A stretch of DNA of 22,981 nucleotides from Apostichopus californicus (Eukaryota > Echinodermata > Holothuroidea > Aspidochirotida > Stichopodidae): NCBI GenBank assembly GCA_020650975.1, contig JAIPMN010006520.1, positions 1 through 22,981 of the forward strand, written 5' to 3'. Positions 11,601 to 19,589 of the stretch are shown here, piece by piece. A program made the position numbers and the translations under genes. Under the pieces are notes generated by a model. The model worked only from the letters and a program-made list of their open reading frames with translations. It did not search any database and was not told the origin of the DNA. Positions within the stretch are counted from its first letter, which is position 1. Each line of letters opens with the position of its first letter.

Positions 11601-11758
11601 AACATTTAACTCGCGAAACTAATACCTACATAAATTTACTTACCGGTTGAAAACCCATCATTTGCATTTGCCGCAGCAGATGCCACTGCCTCTATTATTT
11701 TCTTGTTTTGCCCTTCTGAAACATTTAATAAACATACTGCAAGATTTTTGATGGACAT
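8185..11758 (-). CDS. FTCDNL1: Formiminotransferase-domain protein, FTCD N-terminal-like (four exons, complete)
   Basis: The spliced CDS is join(8185-8657, 9137-9325, 10082-10342, 11644-11758) on the minus strand: 1038 nt, 345 residues plus TGA. The family transfers the formimino group of N-formimino-L-glutamate to tetrahydrofolate in cytosolic histidine breakdown. In vertebrates this domain forms the N-terminal half of FTCD and also occurs in FTCDNL1, whose function is not established. Visible motifs are LLNVSEG (residues 11-17, matching VPNFSEG of FTCD), DYNRSV (58-63), IDMTKHNGIHPRLGAVDLIP (88-107), CFLFGSAD and RRKEIGWF in exon 3, and LVGTALVGFTPDKA near the C-terminus. His97 aligns with His82 of mammalian FTCD, a proposed catalytic residue. 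Both formiminotransferase subdomains (about 1-188 and 189-335) are present; the linker and cyclodeaminase domain are not. The ACLLNVSE-like start and GWF motif favour FTCDNL1 over FTCD. Each junction keeps the frame, so the gene appears intact. Activity is inferred only. Confidence 0.88.
8658..9136 (-). other. FTCDNL1-like intron 3
   Basis: This is a 479-bp GT-AG phase-1 intron. It is AT-rich with no repeat structure or open frame that I can recognise. Confidence 0.85.
9137..9325 (-). CDS. FTCDNL1: FTCDNL1-like coding exon 3
   Basis: The exon is 189 nt, phase 1 to phase 1. Its acceptor is TTTTATTTGTAG and its donor is ACTG|GTAGGT. It encodes residues 126-188 plus one base. It begins DIACQLVDKIDGFSCFLFGS, the segment equivalent to VPVYLYGEA in FTCD, and continues through RRKEIGWFQG and SDLGSKCKRFGITG, which closes the N-terminal subdomain. 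Confidence 0.88.
9326..10081 (-). other. FTCDNL1-like intron 2
   Basis: This is a 756-bp GT-AG phase-1 intron. It is AT-rich, and I see no coding similarity, long repeat or mobile element. Plus-strand open frames reaching into it from 9200 are shadows of exon 3. Confidence 0.85.
10082..10342 (-). CDS. FTCDNL1: FTCDNL1-like coding exon 2 (catalytic-site exon)
   Basis: The exon is 261 nt, phase 1 to phase 1. It follows a TCATTACAG acceptor and ends at the donor AATG|GTAATA. It encodes residues 39-125 plus one base and carries the family's most conserved block: NIFTDYDYNRSVITI, then IDMTKHNGIHPRLGAVD with the HPR histidine (His97), then LIPIHP. Open frames in the other two minus phases overlap here, but only this phase shows family similarity. 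Confidence 0.9.
10343..11643 (-). other. FTCDNL1-like intron 1
   Basis: This is a 1301-bp GT-AG phase-1 intron. Apart from the inverted-repeat element with a telomere-like core (11321-11489) it holds AT-rich sequence with no supported feature. Confidence 0.85.
11321..11489. mobile_element. 169-bp element: 16-bp perfect inverted termini around a telomere-like repeat
   Basis: The left end TTAGAATCCGTACCAT (11321-11336) is the exact reverse complement of the right end ATGGTACGGATTCTAA (11474-11489). The 137 bp between is almost entirely a degenerate array of CCTAACCC, CCTAATT, CCTACTT and CCCTATT blocks, close to the animal telomere repeat CCCTAA but with irregular spacers. Such structures resemble short inverted-repeat elements with an internal minisatellite. 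TA dinucleotides near both ends would fit a Tc1/mariner-type TA target duplication, but the exact element boundary is uncertain. It sits in intron 1 of the FTCDNL1-like gene. There is no coding capacity. Confidence 0.7.
11644..11758 (-). CDS. FTCDNL1: FTCDNL1-like coding exon 1
   Basis: This exon encodes residues 1-38 and the first base of codon 39. The ATG at 11758-11756 opens MSIKNLAVCLLNVSEGQNKK, matching the N-terminal strand and SEG loop of formiminotransferases. It is the only ATG in this open frame upstream of the motif; an upstream extension to about 11821 would need a GTG start. The donor reads ACCG|GTAAGT, a full consensus, and leaves phase 1. A non-coding 5' exon further upstream cannot be excluded. 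Confidence 0.85.
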
Positions 11759-12466
11759 ACGGTGCTCACTTCGGAAGAAAGTAACGAAGTGAACAAACAG
11801 TGAATCGTATGCACAAGTCACTCGGCCTTCTGTTTTCAGACGGTGTTTACGAATCAGTGCAAAATCTCCCCAGAGTATTTTATCCGTGGCATATTGTTAT
11901 AGTTCAGTTTAGAATATCCTATCGGATAAAATAACTTCGTTGCATAATATCCCCTCAACTCAGTGTACATCAAGGGTGACACAGGTGTTGTAAAAAGCTG
12001 GGGAAAGTGGCGTGCGCAACGGTGAACAACCACCGATCGTCCGCTTCAAGGGATCGCTTTTAGTTTTTTTTTTCTTCAGCCGGGAAAGAATTGGACCACT
12101 ACGAAGGAATTACCGGCCTCCTATTATTTCAATTTCACAAAAGTGTTTATAAATAAAATGTGTTTTAGGTTACTTATGTAAACCTCAAATTTATAGTCTA
12201 AATATGCCTCAGAAATGCACCTTTTTTCGTCCAAATTAAAAACAAATTCTAGGGTTGGGGACCCCATACACCATAAAATTGATAGGAAACGGTTTCAATG
12301 ACCCCAGGGCAGCAACCCCCTCAGCCCGTTATAAAATCCTTGGTTCACTTCTGGCCCTCTCATAAAGGTTCAGTCCCCTACGTTAGTCAGTGGAAGGAAA
12401 GTTTGAATTTAGTATTTTTTATTATCACAACCTTCCTTTGAGAGCTACCTAATAGACCTAAATTAA
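11759..12466. promoter_or_regulatory. 5' flank and probable promoter region of the FTCDNL1-like gene
   Basis: This region lies between the FTCDNL1-like ATG and the second MITE copy. It includes a moderately GC-richer segment around 11990-12060, but I can name no specific promoter element. The piece around 12250-12360 reads like degenerate repeat sequence. Calling it a promoter rests on position only. Confidence 0.35.
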
Positions 12467-12821
12467 AGGGTGTGAAGAATCGCACACAAAGAAACGTCCC
12501 ATGCCGGTAATCTGACCTAGTTTCGAATGAGGTGTAACAGAAGTGTTAGACACCACCATCGATCCCAGAAAATACACACACAGCTTGATACCGTCGGTAA
12601 TTAGACACTAGTGTATAGTCAATACATACAGCTACGGTCATTACCCACAACACATGTACATAGCAGCGATGGACCACTCAGGTCTAGATAAAAGATAACA
12701 AGGTATCACGTTTCATTACTGTCTGCATTTTGTAGCGACACAACAAAACTTCACTTGCAAGCAACGGAAAGTTAACTTTTTCAGATGGCCGCATGTGGTT
12801 TGGGGCGAGTCTTCAATGCCT
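12467..12821 (-). mobile_element. TTAA-flanked MITE, copy B (355 bp, inverted relative to copy A)
   Basis: The reverse complement of this segment aligns with 5091-5450 over its whole length with scattered substitutions and small indels; the first 73 bp differ at about four positions by eye. Similarity stops exactly at flanking TTAA sites (12463-12466 and 12822-12825), as expected of a transposed copy rather than a segmental duplication. It lies 0.7 kb upstream of the FTCDNL1-like ATG and 1.45 kb upstream of the GPCR ATG, in the divergent intergenic region. No coding capacity is visible. Confidence 0.85.
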
Positions 12822-14224
12822 TTAAAGTGTAAAGCATGACTCAGAATGCACCATTTTACTTCGAAGTTAATATATTTTTTTATTCATCATTTCGTTGTAC
12901 AATACACCTTATTATCACAGTTATAGGCTTATAGTGTTAGAACGGCATTAACGAAAGAAAATGCTTTTCGATGAACAAAATAGTGCATCTCCTTTGGATG
13001 TATCCGTTTTTAAGGAAAGACACCCAAGATTGAGCCTGGCTGCGTAAACCAAACAACATGGTCCACTCACAAGTCTACCTGTCTACCAGTCTACCGGTCT
13101 ACCGGTCTCCGTGTATCGAGACTAACCGTTTTAGCATGACTGTGCAACCATGCTTCACAAACAAGAACAACAGTTTCCAATGGAATATTTGCGCGAGGGA
13201 ATGTGTATAATGGGGTGTCATATAGTTTTCTGTTAACTCAGTTTTCTGTTTACGCCCTCAATTCAGCAAGCATCTCGGTTACCAGCTATAGACAATTTTT
13301 ACCCTCAACAAGGGCGAACCTGATTCGTGAAACCTTTAACACATCAGTGTCAATTTTATATGATCAAATAACAGTTGATCTATCATTCCTTGTCGTGCCC
13401 AAGATATGTATCAACGCCTCCTAGCTTGAAGACGAAACTCCAAAAAAAATTGAAAGGTCGTAGCCATTGGTTGAAGCGAAACGATGAATAATCATGAGCC
13501 AAACACGAGTGTCCAAACAATAGACCAGTGCTTGTATACGCGACTAATTACACCGATATGGCACAGTCGCGGCAAAATTTAACTTCGCTGGGTTTCGCGT
13601 GTAACAAATTGTTCAACAACGTTGGTTATTCTCAAAATGAAGCGAAGATCATTTACAAAACGTCTTTTCATTGGATAATTTTCAAAGTTAAACTTCTTGC
13701 ATAATTTGAGTTACATCAAAAGGAGAGGAATTATAGTGCCTTGTGAGAACGTATTTGGTATAACAATTTAAAACCTGTATTGGTTTTATTTCTGCAGCCA
13801 TCGAAGGACTATGGATTCAACAGGATCAAGCTGATTTTCTTTCTTTAATATTTTTTTTATAGAACGTTTGAAATTTGTCTTTGGCGACGAAAGGACGAAT
13901 CGTGTATATTATTACTCACCTGCACAAAATTAATACTTAAACATTTCCACATATTACACAGATCTCATTCTATCGACTTTAGAGGTTAGTGTCAGTGACG
14001 TTTGCTTTCCTGGTTTAACCAACGAGATATCACCTTTTCTTGGGGATCTACCGCAGAAGGAAAGACGGAAACTCGTTTGGACAAAGAACGTTTTTGGTAG
14101 AAGTCGACTTCAAAACATTTGTGTAGAAACCCATAAGAGCTCCAAGAATGGTTAATAAGGCCTCCACAGGGATGCTAATTTGACATTGTTTTTATCGTTA
14201 TATCCAAACTTAAAATCGTTGCCT
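12822..14224. other. Intergenic / upstream region of the GPCR
   Basis: There is no supported gene. A short 8-bp tandem repeat lies at 13073-13112. A pyrimidine-rich TTTTATTTCTGCAG near 13786-13799 looks like a splice acceptor and could start a 5' untranslated exon, but I see no paired donor with confidence. Confidence 0.5.
13073..13112 (+). repeat. 8-bp tandem repeat, five units
   Basis: GTCTACC followed by a variable base (T, A, G, G) repeats four times, then a diverged GTCTCCGT. It is a short array in the GPCR upstream region. Confidence 0.85.
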
Positions 14225-14235
14225 TTGATTTGTAG
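14225..14235 (+). promoter_or_regulatory. Possible 3' splice site before the GPCR coding exon
   Basis: A TTTGATTTGTAG-type sequence ends at 14235, 35 bp before the GPCR ATG. It would fit splicing of an upstream non-coding exon onto this exon. The pyrimidine tract is weak, so this is a suggestion only; the alternative is that transcription begins upstream without an intron. Confidence 0.25.
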
Positions 14236-14270
14236 ATTTTCGTGAAACCGGACCATTGATTGTTTTCACG

Positions 14271-14731
14271 ATGAATTCGACTATCTTAACAAGTTTTAAC
14301 GATACCCCTTATGATTATTCTTACTCTTACAACTTCACTGGTTATGATGATTTGGGACCACAAATAGATGTCTTAGTCAACATCGCTGTCATGGTGGTTC
14401 TATTTATAATCGGTATTCCTGCTAACGCTATTGTTATTATCGTGCTTCTGTTTTCACGAACTAAGGGATTTTCCGTTACCTCGATGTACATCATCAACAT
14501 GGCAGTTGTTGATCTGTTGATGTTGAGCATACAAATACCAATGAAGATCGGAGAGCTGATAGCAGTATACACGGATGACGGGGTCATCCTCATTCACGTG
14601 ACGCCGTGGCTATGTAAAATCGCAGTAGGAACCACTTACGTTAACATGACCGTCAGCATATTGACCTTGATGGCCCTATCGATCACCCGGTACTGTGCCG
14701 TCATGCACCCGGTGGGAACACGCGCCGACCG
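14271..14731 (+). CDS. Rhodopsin-class (class A) GPCR, first coding exon, TM1-TM3; partial
   Basis: The ATG at 14271 opens 153 codons plus two bases, then a consensus donor CCG|GTAAGT (phase 2, splitting Arg154). The N-terminus has three N-glycosylation sequons (Asn2, Asn10, Asn21) and a Tyr/Asp-rich stretch (residues 14-27) like tyrosine-sulfated peptide receptors. TM1 spans about 33-62 with Asn52 in the GIPANAIVI motif. TM2 spans about 71-95 with NMAVVDLLM (Asp81, position 2.50) and Pro90. Trp113 and Cys115 fit the ECL1 Trp and the conserved disulfide Cys. TM3 ends SITRYCAVMHP, with Thr139 where DRY normally has Asp. This indicates a peptide-type class A receptor at the plasma membrane; ligand unknown. 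TM4-TM7 lie in later exons that I could not find here. A close in-frame TTG upstream (14256) is not needed as a start. Confidence 0.88.
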
Positions 14732-14867
14732 GTAAGTCAGGGGTGTTTTGCATCGTATTTAAATTTAAAACGAATAGATTATATAGTTTTAAACGTGTGT
14801 ATATAGGCCTCTACATTAGCTAATAATATACGGTATACCGAGTACATAGGGATTATTCAGGGAGACA

Positions 14868-14943
14868 GATGAATGAATGAATGAATGAATGAATGAATGA
14901 ATGTATGACTATAAATGAATGACTATGAATGAATGAATGAATA
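14868..14943 (+). repeat. (ATGA)n / (GAAT)n tetranucleotide microsatellite
   Basis: GAATGAATGAATGA units run across this stretch with two interruptions (ATGTATGACTATAA and GACTATGA). It lies about 135 bp downstream of the GPCR splice donor. Confidence 0.95.
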
Positions 14944-15051
14944 GCAATTTCTAAAGGTTGTCGGTATTGGTCACATATATTAGTATGTTGAAATTGCCCC
15001 CCCCCCCCAAAAAAAAAAATCTGTCCTGAATGGTTATCACCTTTCAAATTC

Positions 15052-15152
15052 AAACACTGAGTAGTGTTAGACAAAGTATTGTCTCACGGTGCGGGAAAAT
15101 TAAAACACTGAGGAGTGTTAGACAAAGCATTGTCTCACGGTGCGGGAAAATG
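15052..15152 (+). repeat. 51-bp tandem duplication, each unit with two hairpins
   Basis: Unit 1 (15052-15102) and unit 2 (15103-15152) are nearly identical. Each contains AACACT-(4 nt)-AGTGTT followed by AGACAA-(4 nt)-TTGTCT and then CACGGTGCGGGAAAAT. Differences inside the hairpins fall only in the loops (GAGT/GAGG and AGTA/AGCA). Confidence 0.85.
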
Positions 15153-15344
15153 CTCCGAGAGTAACAACGAAATCCCTATATTGAAGTTAAGATATGCGTG
15201 GCCATAATGTGACGTTCTAGCAAGTTTCAGTATCTGCATGGTAAACCGGGTGAGTGATATGACGTATGACTTGTAAGATATACTTTGTTTGATAATTCAC
15301 CTCAACTTCCCCCATCGGAGGGTGGTTATGTTAATGAACGTGAC

Positions 15345-15562
15345 CAGTGGCGTATTGGACTACCGGCTTACCGGCTCCTAAAAAAAATGCACTGCTGGGA
15401 CTGACGCCGGGCCGAAAGGCGCCATGCACCCATGACGATGAACTCAAGGCACTGACACCCTCTTGTCCACGTAAGGTGTTAGTTCGTCCGATGGGCCAAA
15501 TGTGTCCCCAGTTTCACGGCCCCAGCGTTGCCTGTTGGACCGTAGCCCGCCCGAGAAACTGA
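15345..15562. mobile_element. GC-rich fragment with a hAT-like terminus, incomplete
   Basis: The block opens with CAGTGGCGTATTGGACTACC, similar to hAT-type ends, and is clearly richer in G+C than its surroundings until about 15562. I found no matching CGCCACTG end downstream nor an 8-bp duplication, so it would be a truncated or rearranged copy. The open frame across it (to AGAAACTGA) shows no known domain. Confidence 0.35.
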
Positions 15563-15852
15563 CCGTCAAATTCTCGCTATGTGTATAAAGGCAACCATAA
15601 GGTAACAGTCTTATATAGTATCACCAGTATATGCGGTCATCATTCTTCAATGCACACTATACTAAAATGGTTTCTTGTCTCTTAGCCTGAGTATTACTGT
15701 ACGTCTGGCTGATTTCAAACATAGTCAACCTGCTTGCTTTACAACATGATTTGATTCTAGTAGCCATGTAACAGCAATTAACTATCATTGCTCTTTGAGA
15801 TTAGATGTATAAGAACCTGGTTAACCATTTCGGCATGCGACATATATATAAA

Positions 15853-15884
15853 CTTGTTAGTTGACATTTCTTTTAACTAACAAG
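15853..15884. repeat. Perfect 10-bp inverted repeat with 12-nt spacer
   Basis: CTTGTTAGTT at 15853-15862 is the exact reverse complement of AACTAACAAG at 15875-15884. It could form a hairpin in the GPCR intron transcript. No TSD or larger element was recognised. Confidence 0.7.
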
Positions 15885-18800
15885 AATTCAAAACAAGTTT
15901 CAGATAGATCTCATGATTCCGTCATAAATAAAAAGAGAAGTCCGGTCGTTGCCAAGGATGAAATGTTTTCCTAATAAATCCAGGGGGGGGGGGAATACTT
16001 GTTATTCCCTTAATCCCTTGTATAATCGTCACTATATATATAGGCTAAGCGTCAACGGATAAGAAAACTGCTCCCATTGAAACTTGTAGACATAAAAGCG
16101 GGGAAACTCCTTGAAATAGCATTTGGTATTAGAATGTAATGGTTGGCATGCATAAGAGGATTTTTACGATGCTATCCGCCCTCATGCCCATTATACCCAT
16201 ATATCCATTGTATGATACAACTACCTTCCCCCTAAACCCGCCCAACTCTCTTTCGTATACGTACCACTGTCCCCTCAATTTCCCCCACAATCGTGGTAAA
16301 ATTATAATTGAACAGTCAGGGATCCGCTACTTGGATTATATAAGTATAGCAGCTCTCCGATCTATAGGACATCATATCATTAGACGGACGTATCATAGAA
16401 AGCTGTGTACTAACATGTAAATATGTATCTTTCGGTGAACCGTATCATCGGTTGTCATGGTCACATAGGACGCGAAAAGGAACATTATAAAAGATGATGT
16501 ATGATTTCGATTGCCGTATGGTTTTCTCTGTATATGCAATGCAATTGCCATAGAGCAGTTCACTAGTGATTGTATTATAACGTTCCAATTAACAGTCTGC
16601 GACCGAGAATGTATCAATGTAATGACGTTAAATCTAAAAATTTGAAAATTTATATTAATATCTATACATAATGTACGTACCACATGTATACATATGTATG
16701 AACCACATTGCATATATCAACACGAAACGGCCAGAATATATGCATGCTCTCCAAAATTGCATGAACTTGCATGTATAGTCTACAGATATAATTCCGCTTT
16801 AACGTTGTCTGTAGTAGCAATATTTAATACTTCAACTAACGTACCTGCATGAATACACGAAACTGGCTTTATTTGAAGTGAAATTGCCAGGCGTGAAATT
16901 AATCGTTGATGTATTTGTTAAAGCACATTGCTATGGACGTGCAGCTACGGTAAAATTTCACGGTGGAACAAAGTCTGGAGGTTCATACTTTCATTCCACG
17001 TAAAACCGAACTTATCCTTGAAGGTTGTCCCATAATTAAATGTTTGAAGAGTGTCATCAAAATAACAGACGATTCACTGTCCCATGGACTTAAAATGGTA
17101 GTCCTTGGAAAGAAAACTTTCCATTTATTTTATCTCGTCGGTGTTCAATACATTGAAATTTCTTCTTGTCTTAATTATGGCCCCAAAGCTAATTATTTGA
17201 CACCGAGGGCAAATATCGCTTACCATATATGTATATGTAAATATATACCTTGCATGTTGTCATATTGTAAAACTTATAATGTCAACTTCATTTAGCTTTG
17301 ACCCTTAGACCTATGACATTCGCTAGGGTTATCTACTTAAAATGCATAACGTGGAAGTAGTATATAGGCATGCAACATGTCAACGCCGAAGCAGCAGCGA
17401 TATTCCTCTTACAAGTTTATCCGGCTCAATGTTTAAAGGGCAAATATTAGAAAAAGGCTAATTCAAGGGTTACTTTGACATTGCAGTCCCCTTAAAGATT
17501 TAAGCGTTTCCCAAGGTATGTCATTCAACATGGTATCCATCTCTAGCTGTTTGTAAACCAGGCTCATCAGATACTGAGTGAAAATTACAAAAGACGAACA
17601 ACCAAGAAAACTATATCTTCAGCATATATGTTGAAAGAAAGAAATTTATCTATTTTTAACTAGACAAGATGAATGCAAAATGCACCAAACGTAAGTAGTG
17701 TGTCTCATAATTTTAAGTCTACACACAAGTGTATATCGTAGCTTACGTTATACTTGTAAAGTAATATCTTCATCACCCTACCCCCCCCCCCTTTTTCCAC
17801 CTGCTGTCCCCAGTTCCTGCAACTCTGGAGGAGACCAAGGTGAAATTGGGGGTCTGCACGCAAAAATGTTTCAATACATACGGCTTTAGTCCACCAGGAA
17901 TGCTGAAATGTGGCATAAAATGTCCACAAGAAGAATACGAATAAGAAAAACACTATAGCACATCTCCCAAATGGAGACATTTTTTTTCCACAGCGGATCA
18001 TTTGGAGTAGCCTAGTTGTTAATCAAGATTCCGGATTCCTGTCATATTAGCTGATAAGATGTGACTTGGGTCGCTGTCTCCTTTAGGTTTTGCGTTGTTT
18101 TATAACGTTTAGATAATATGACCATAATACAGATTGCTCTAGCCCAGCCTCTCCCTTCTTTGAGAAAGATTTCATTGTATATACATGTAAATCAACCCGA
18201 CTGAGCATGTATAACAACGGTATAAATATCTTCATTTGACAAAATACGTTTATTGCGTGTGTATATGTTCCCCTCAATACCTGCGTGGCCCCCATCAGCA
18301 TCAAGTGATTGATATAGCTATAATTTGTGTATGATTCGGCGTGAAGAAAGAAAAGGGAAAAAAACATCGTTTATCATTCTTGCACGTTCCTTGTTTAATA
18401 TACTGCGTTTGTGGAAGAATTTTACTCTGAGGTAACGAACTTCCATATATAATTGCTTGTTTATTTCAATATTATACACAAAACGTATTAATAACTATAG
18501 TGCGTGCCATCGTTGCGGTGGCAAATTTGTCCTATAATATATAAGCCTTAGTAAATCTAAACATGTAAGTTTTCAGAACGAAACTGGATATTCGTTGCCA
18601 GTTACAATGTGGAACTATTTTTATGTAATGTTATCATGCTTCAAAGCACTGTATTGACAATTTGAATAGTTCAAAGTGGCATGCACGAGGTAGGGGGAGG
18701 CAGTGGCGTAGCTACGGGTGGCGTGGGGGGGCGATAGCCCCCCATGAAAGCTTGTCGCCCCCCAGTGGCCCCCCCCCACTGGGATTTTGGGTGTCAAAAA

Positions 18801-19201
18801 AAAAATTACATGTGCGAAAAATATATCATTGGTCGAATCTCCAACAAATAAGACAATTCTTCAACAAAATATAGCATTATTTTGCATCAAAGCACCCTTC
18901 TTCATACAAAAAAATCGCAGGGGACACCCCCTCCCCAGGACATGGATAAAAACCTATCACTTGAGGAGAACCATAGGCGTAGATCGCCCCCCTTCCAATA
19001 TTATGGATACACATCCAGTACCCTTTCAAAATGTGGTAATTACTTCGGAAACAAACACACGTTCATAAGTCTCCTGTTTCTATCACAATTTACTCCAGTC
19101 CAGTGTTGCTATTCTTGGTGAAATTTCTTGGTCTCAATTTATTAACGAAAAGGTAAATCGCTCGTGAAATGGTGAAATTTTACCACTTTACTTCGCCTTG
19201 C

Positions 19202-19294
19202 AAGTGCCATTTCCAATGATCTGGGAGGTATTTTTGGCCCAAATTTTTTATGCACGCTACGCGCCAACTCATGGTGGCGCTCCGCTTAGATAGT
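19202..19294 (+). repeat. Internal direct repeat of the hAT element, copy 1
   Basis: This copy runs from AAGTGCCATTTCC to CTTAGATAGT and matches 19498-19589. The last 35 bp, containing GCGCCAACTCATGGTGGCGC, are identical in both copies; the first part differs by substitutions and one indel. Confidence 0.85.
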
Positions 19295-19497
19295 CTTTGC
19301 ACAATTTTAGGTCCCCTAAACACGATATAAGAACCCCCCCCCCCTTAAAAAAAGCTTGTACGGGCCTGTTTAAAGTAACTTACCATGCAGATTGGAGTTT
19401 CTTCTATTTCACTAAACTATTTGATGACCATATCAAAACATGGGATCTCAAAATATAGGATGTTGAGAAAACTTTGGAGCAGCTTAGAAGGCCTGGG

Positions 19498-19589
19498 AAG
19501 TGTCATTTCCAACGATCTAGGAGGCCTTTTTAGCTAAAAAAATTCGGTACGCTGCGCGCCAACTCATGGTGGCGCTCCGCTTAGATAGT
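19498..19589 (+). repeat. Internal direct repeat of the hAT element, copy 2
   Basis: This is the second copy of the repeat at 19202-19294. It ends 81 bp before the right terminus of the element. The identical 35-bp core includes a near-palindrome, GCGCCA...TGGTGGCGC. Confidence 0.85.

Larger units (their letters stand above)
14732..18692 (+). other. Start of the GPCR intron; non-coding
   Basis: This stretch follows the GPCR donor. Beyond the tetranucleotide array, the duplicated hairpins, the GC-rich hAT-like fragment and the perfect inverted repeat listed separately, it is AT-rich with scattered poly-C/G tracts (for example 14998-15008, 15985-15993, 17781-17791). No frame gives TM4-TM7 or another protein I recognise. 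Confidence 0.6.

Noticed and set aside
13786-13850. Upstream coding exon after TTTTATTTCTGCAG
   Set aside because: The acceptor is good, but the following frame is short and no donor or protein similarity supports a coding exon; a non-coding exon remains possible.
14342-14593. 83-codon minus-strand frame opposite the GPCR exon
   Set aside because: It is the antisense shadow of the TM1-TM2 coding sequence.
17432-17495. TTAAAGGG ... CCCCTTAA as another TTAA-type element
   Set aside because: Only about 64 bp, the sequence past the first few bases does not match between the ends, and no second copy is present.
18662-19121. Several plus-strand frames of 70-93 codons
   Set aside because: They fall within the hAT-type element and consist of translated terminal GC-rich repeats and AT-rich interior, without a transposase domain.
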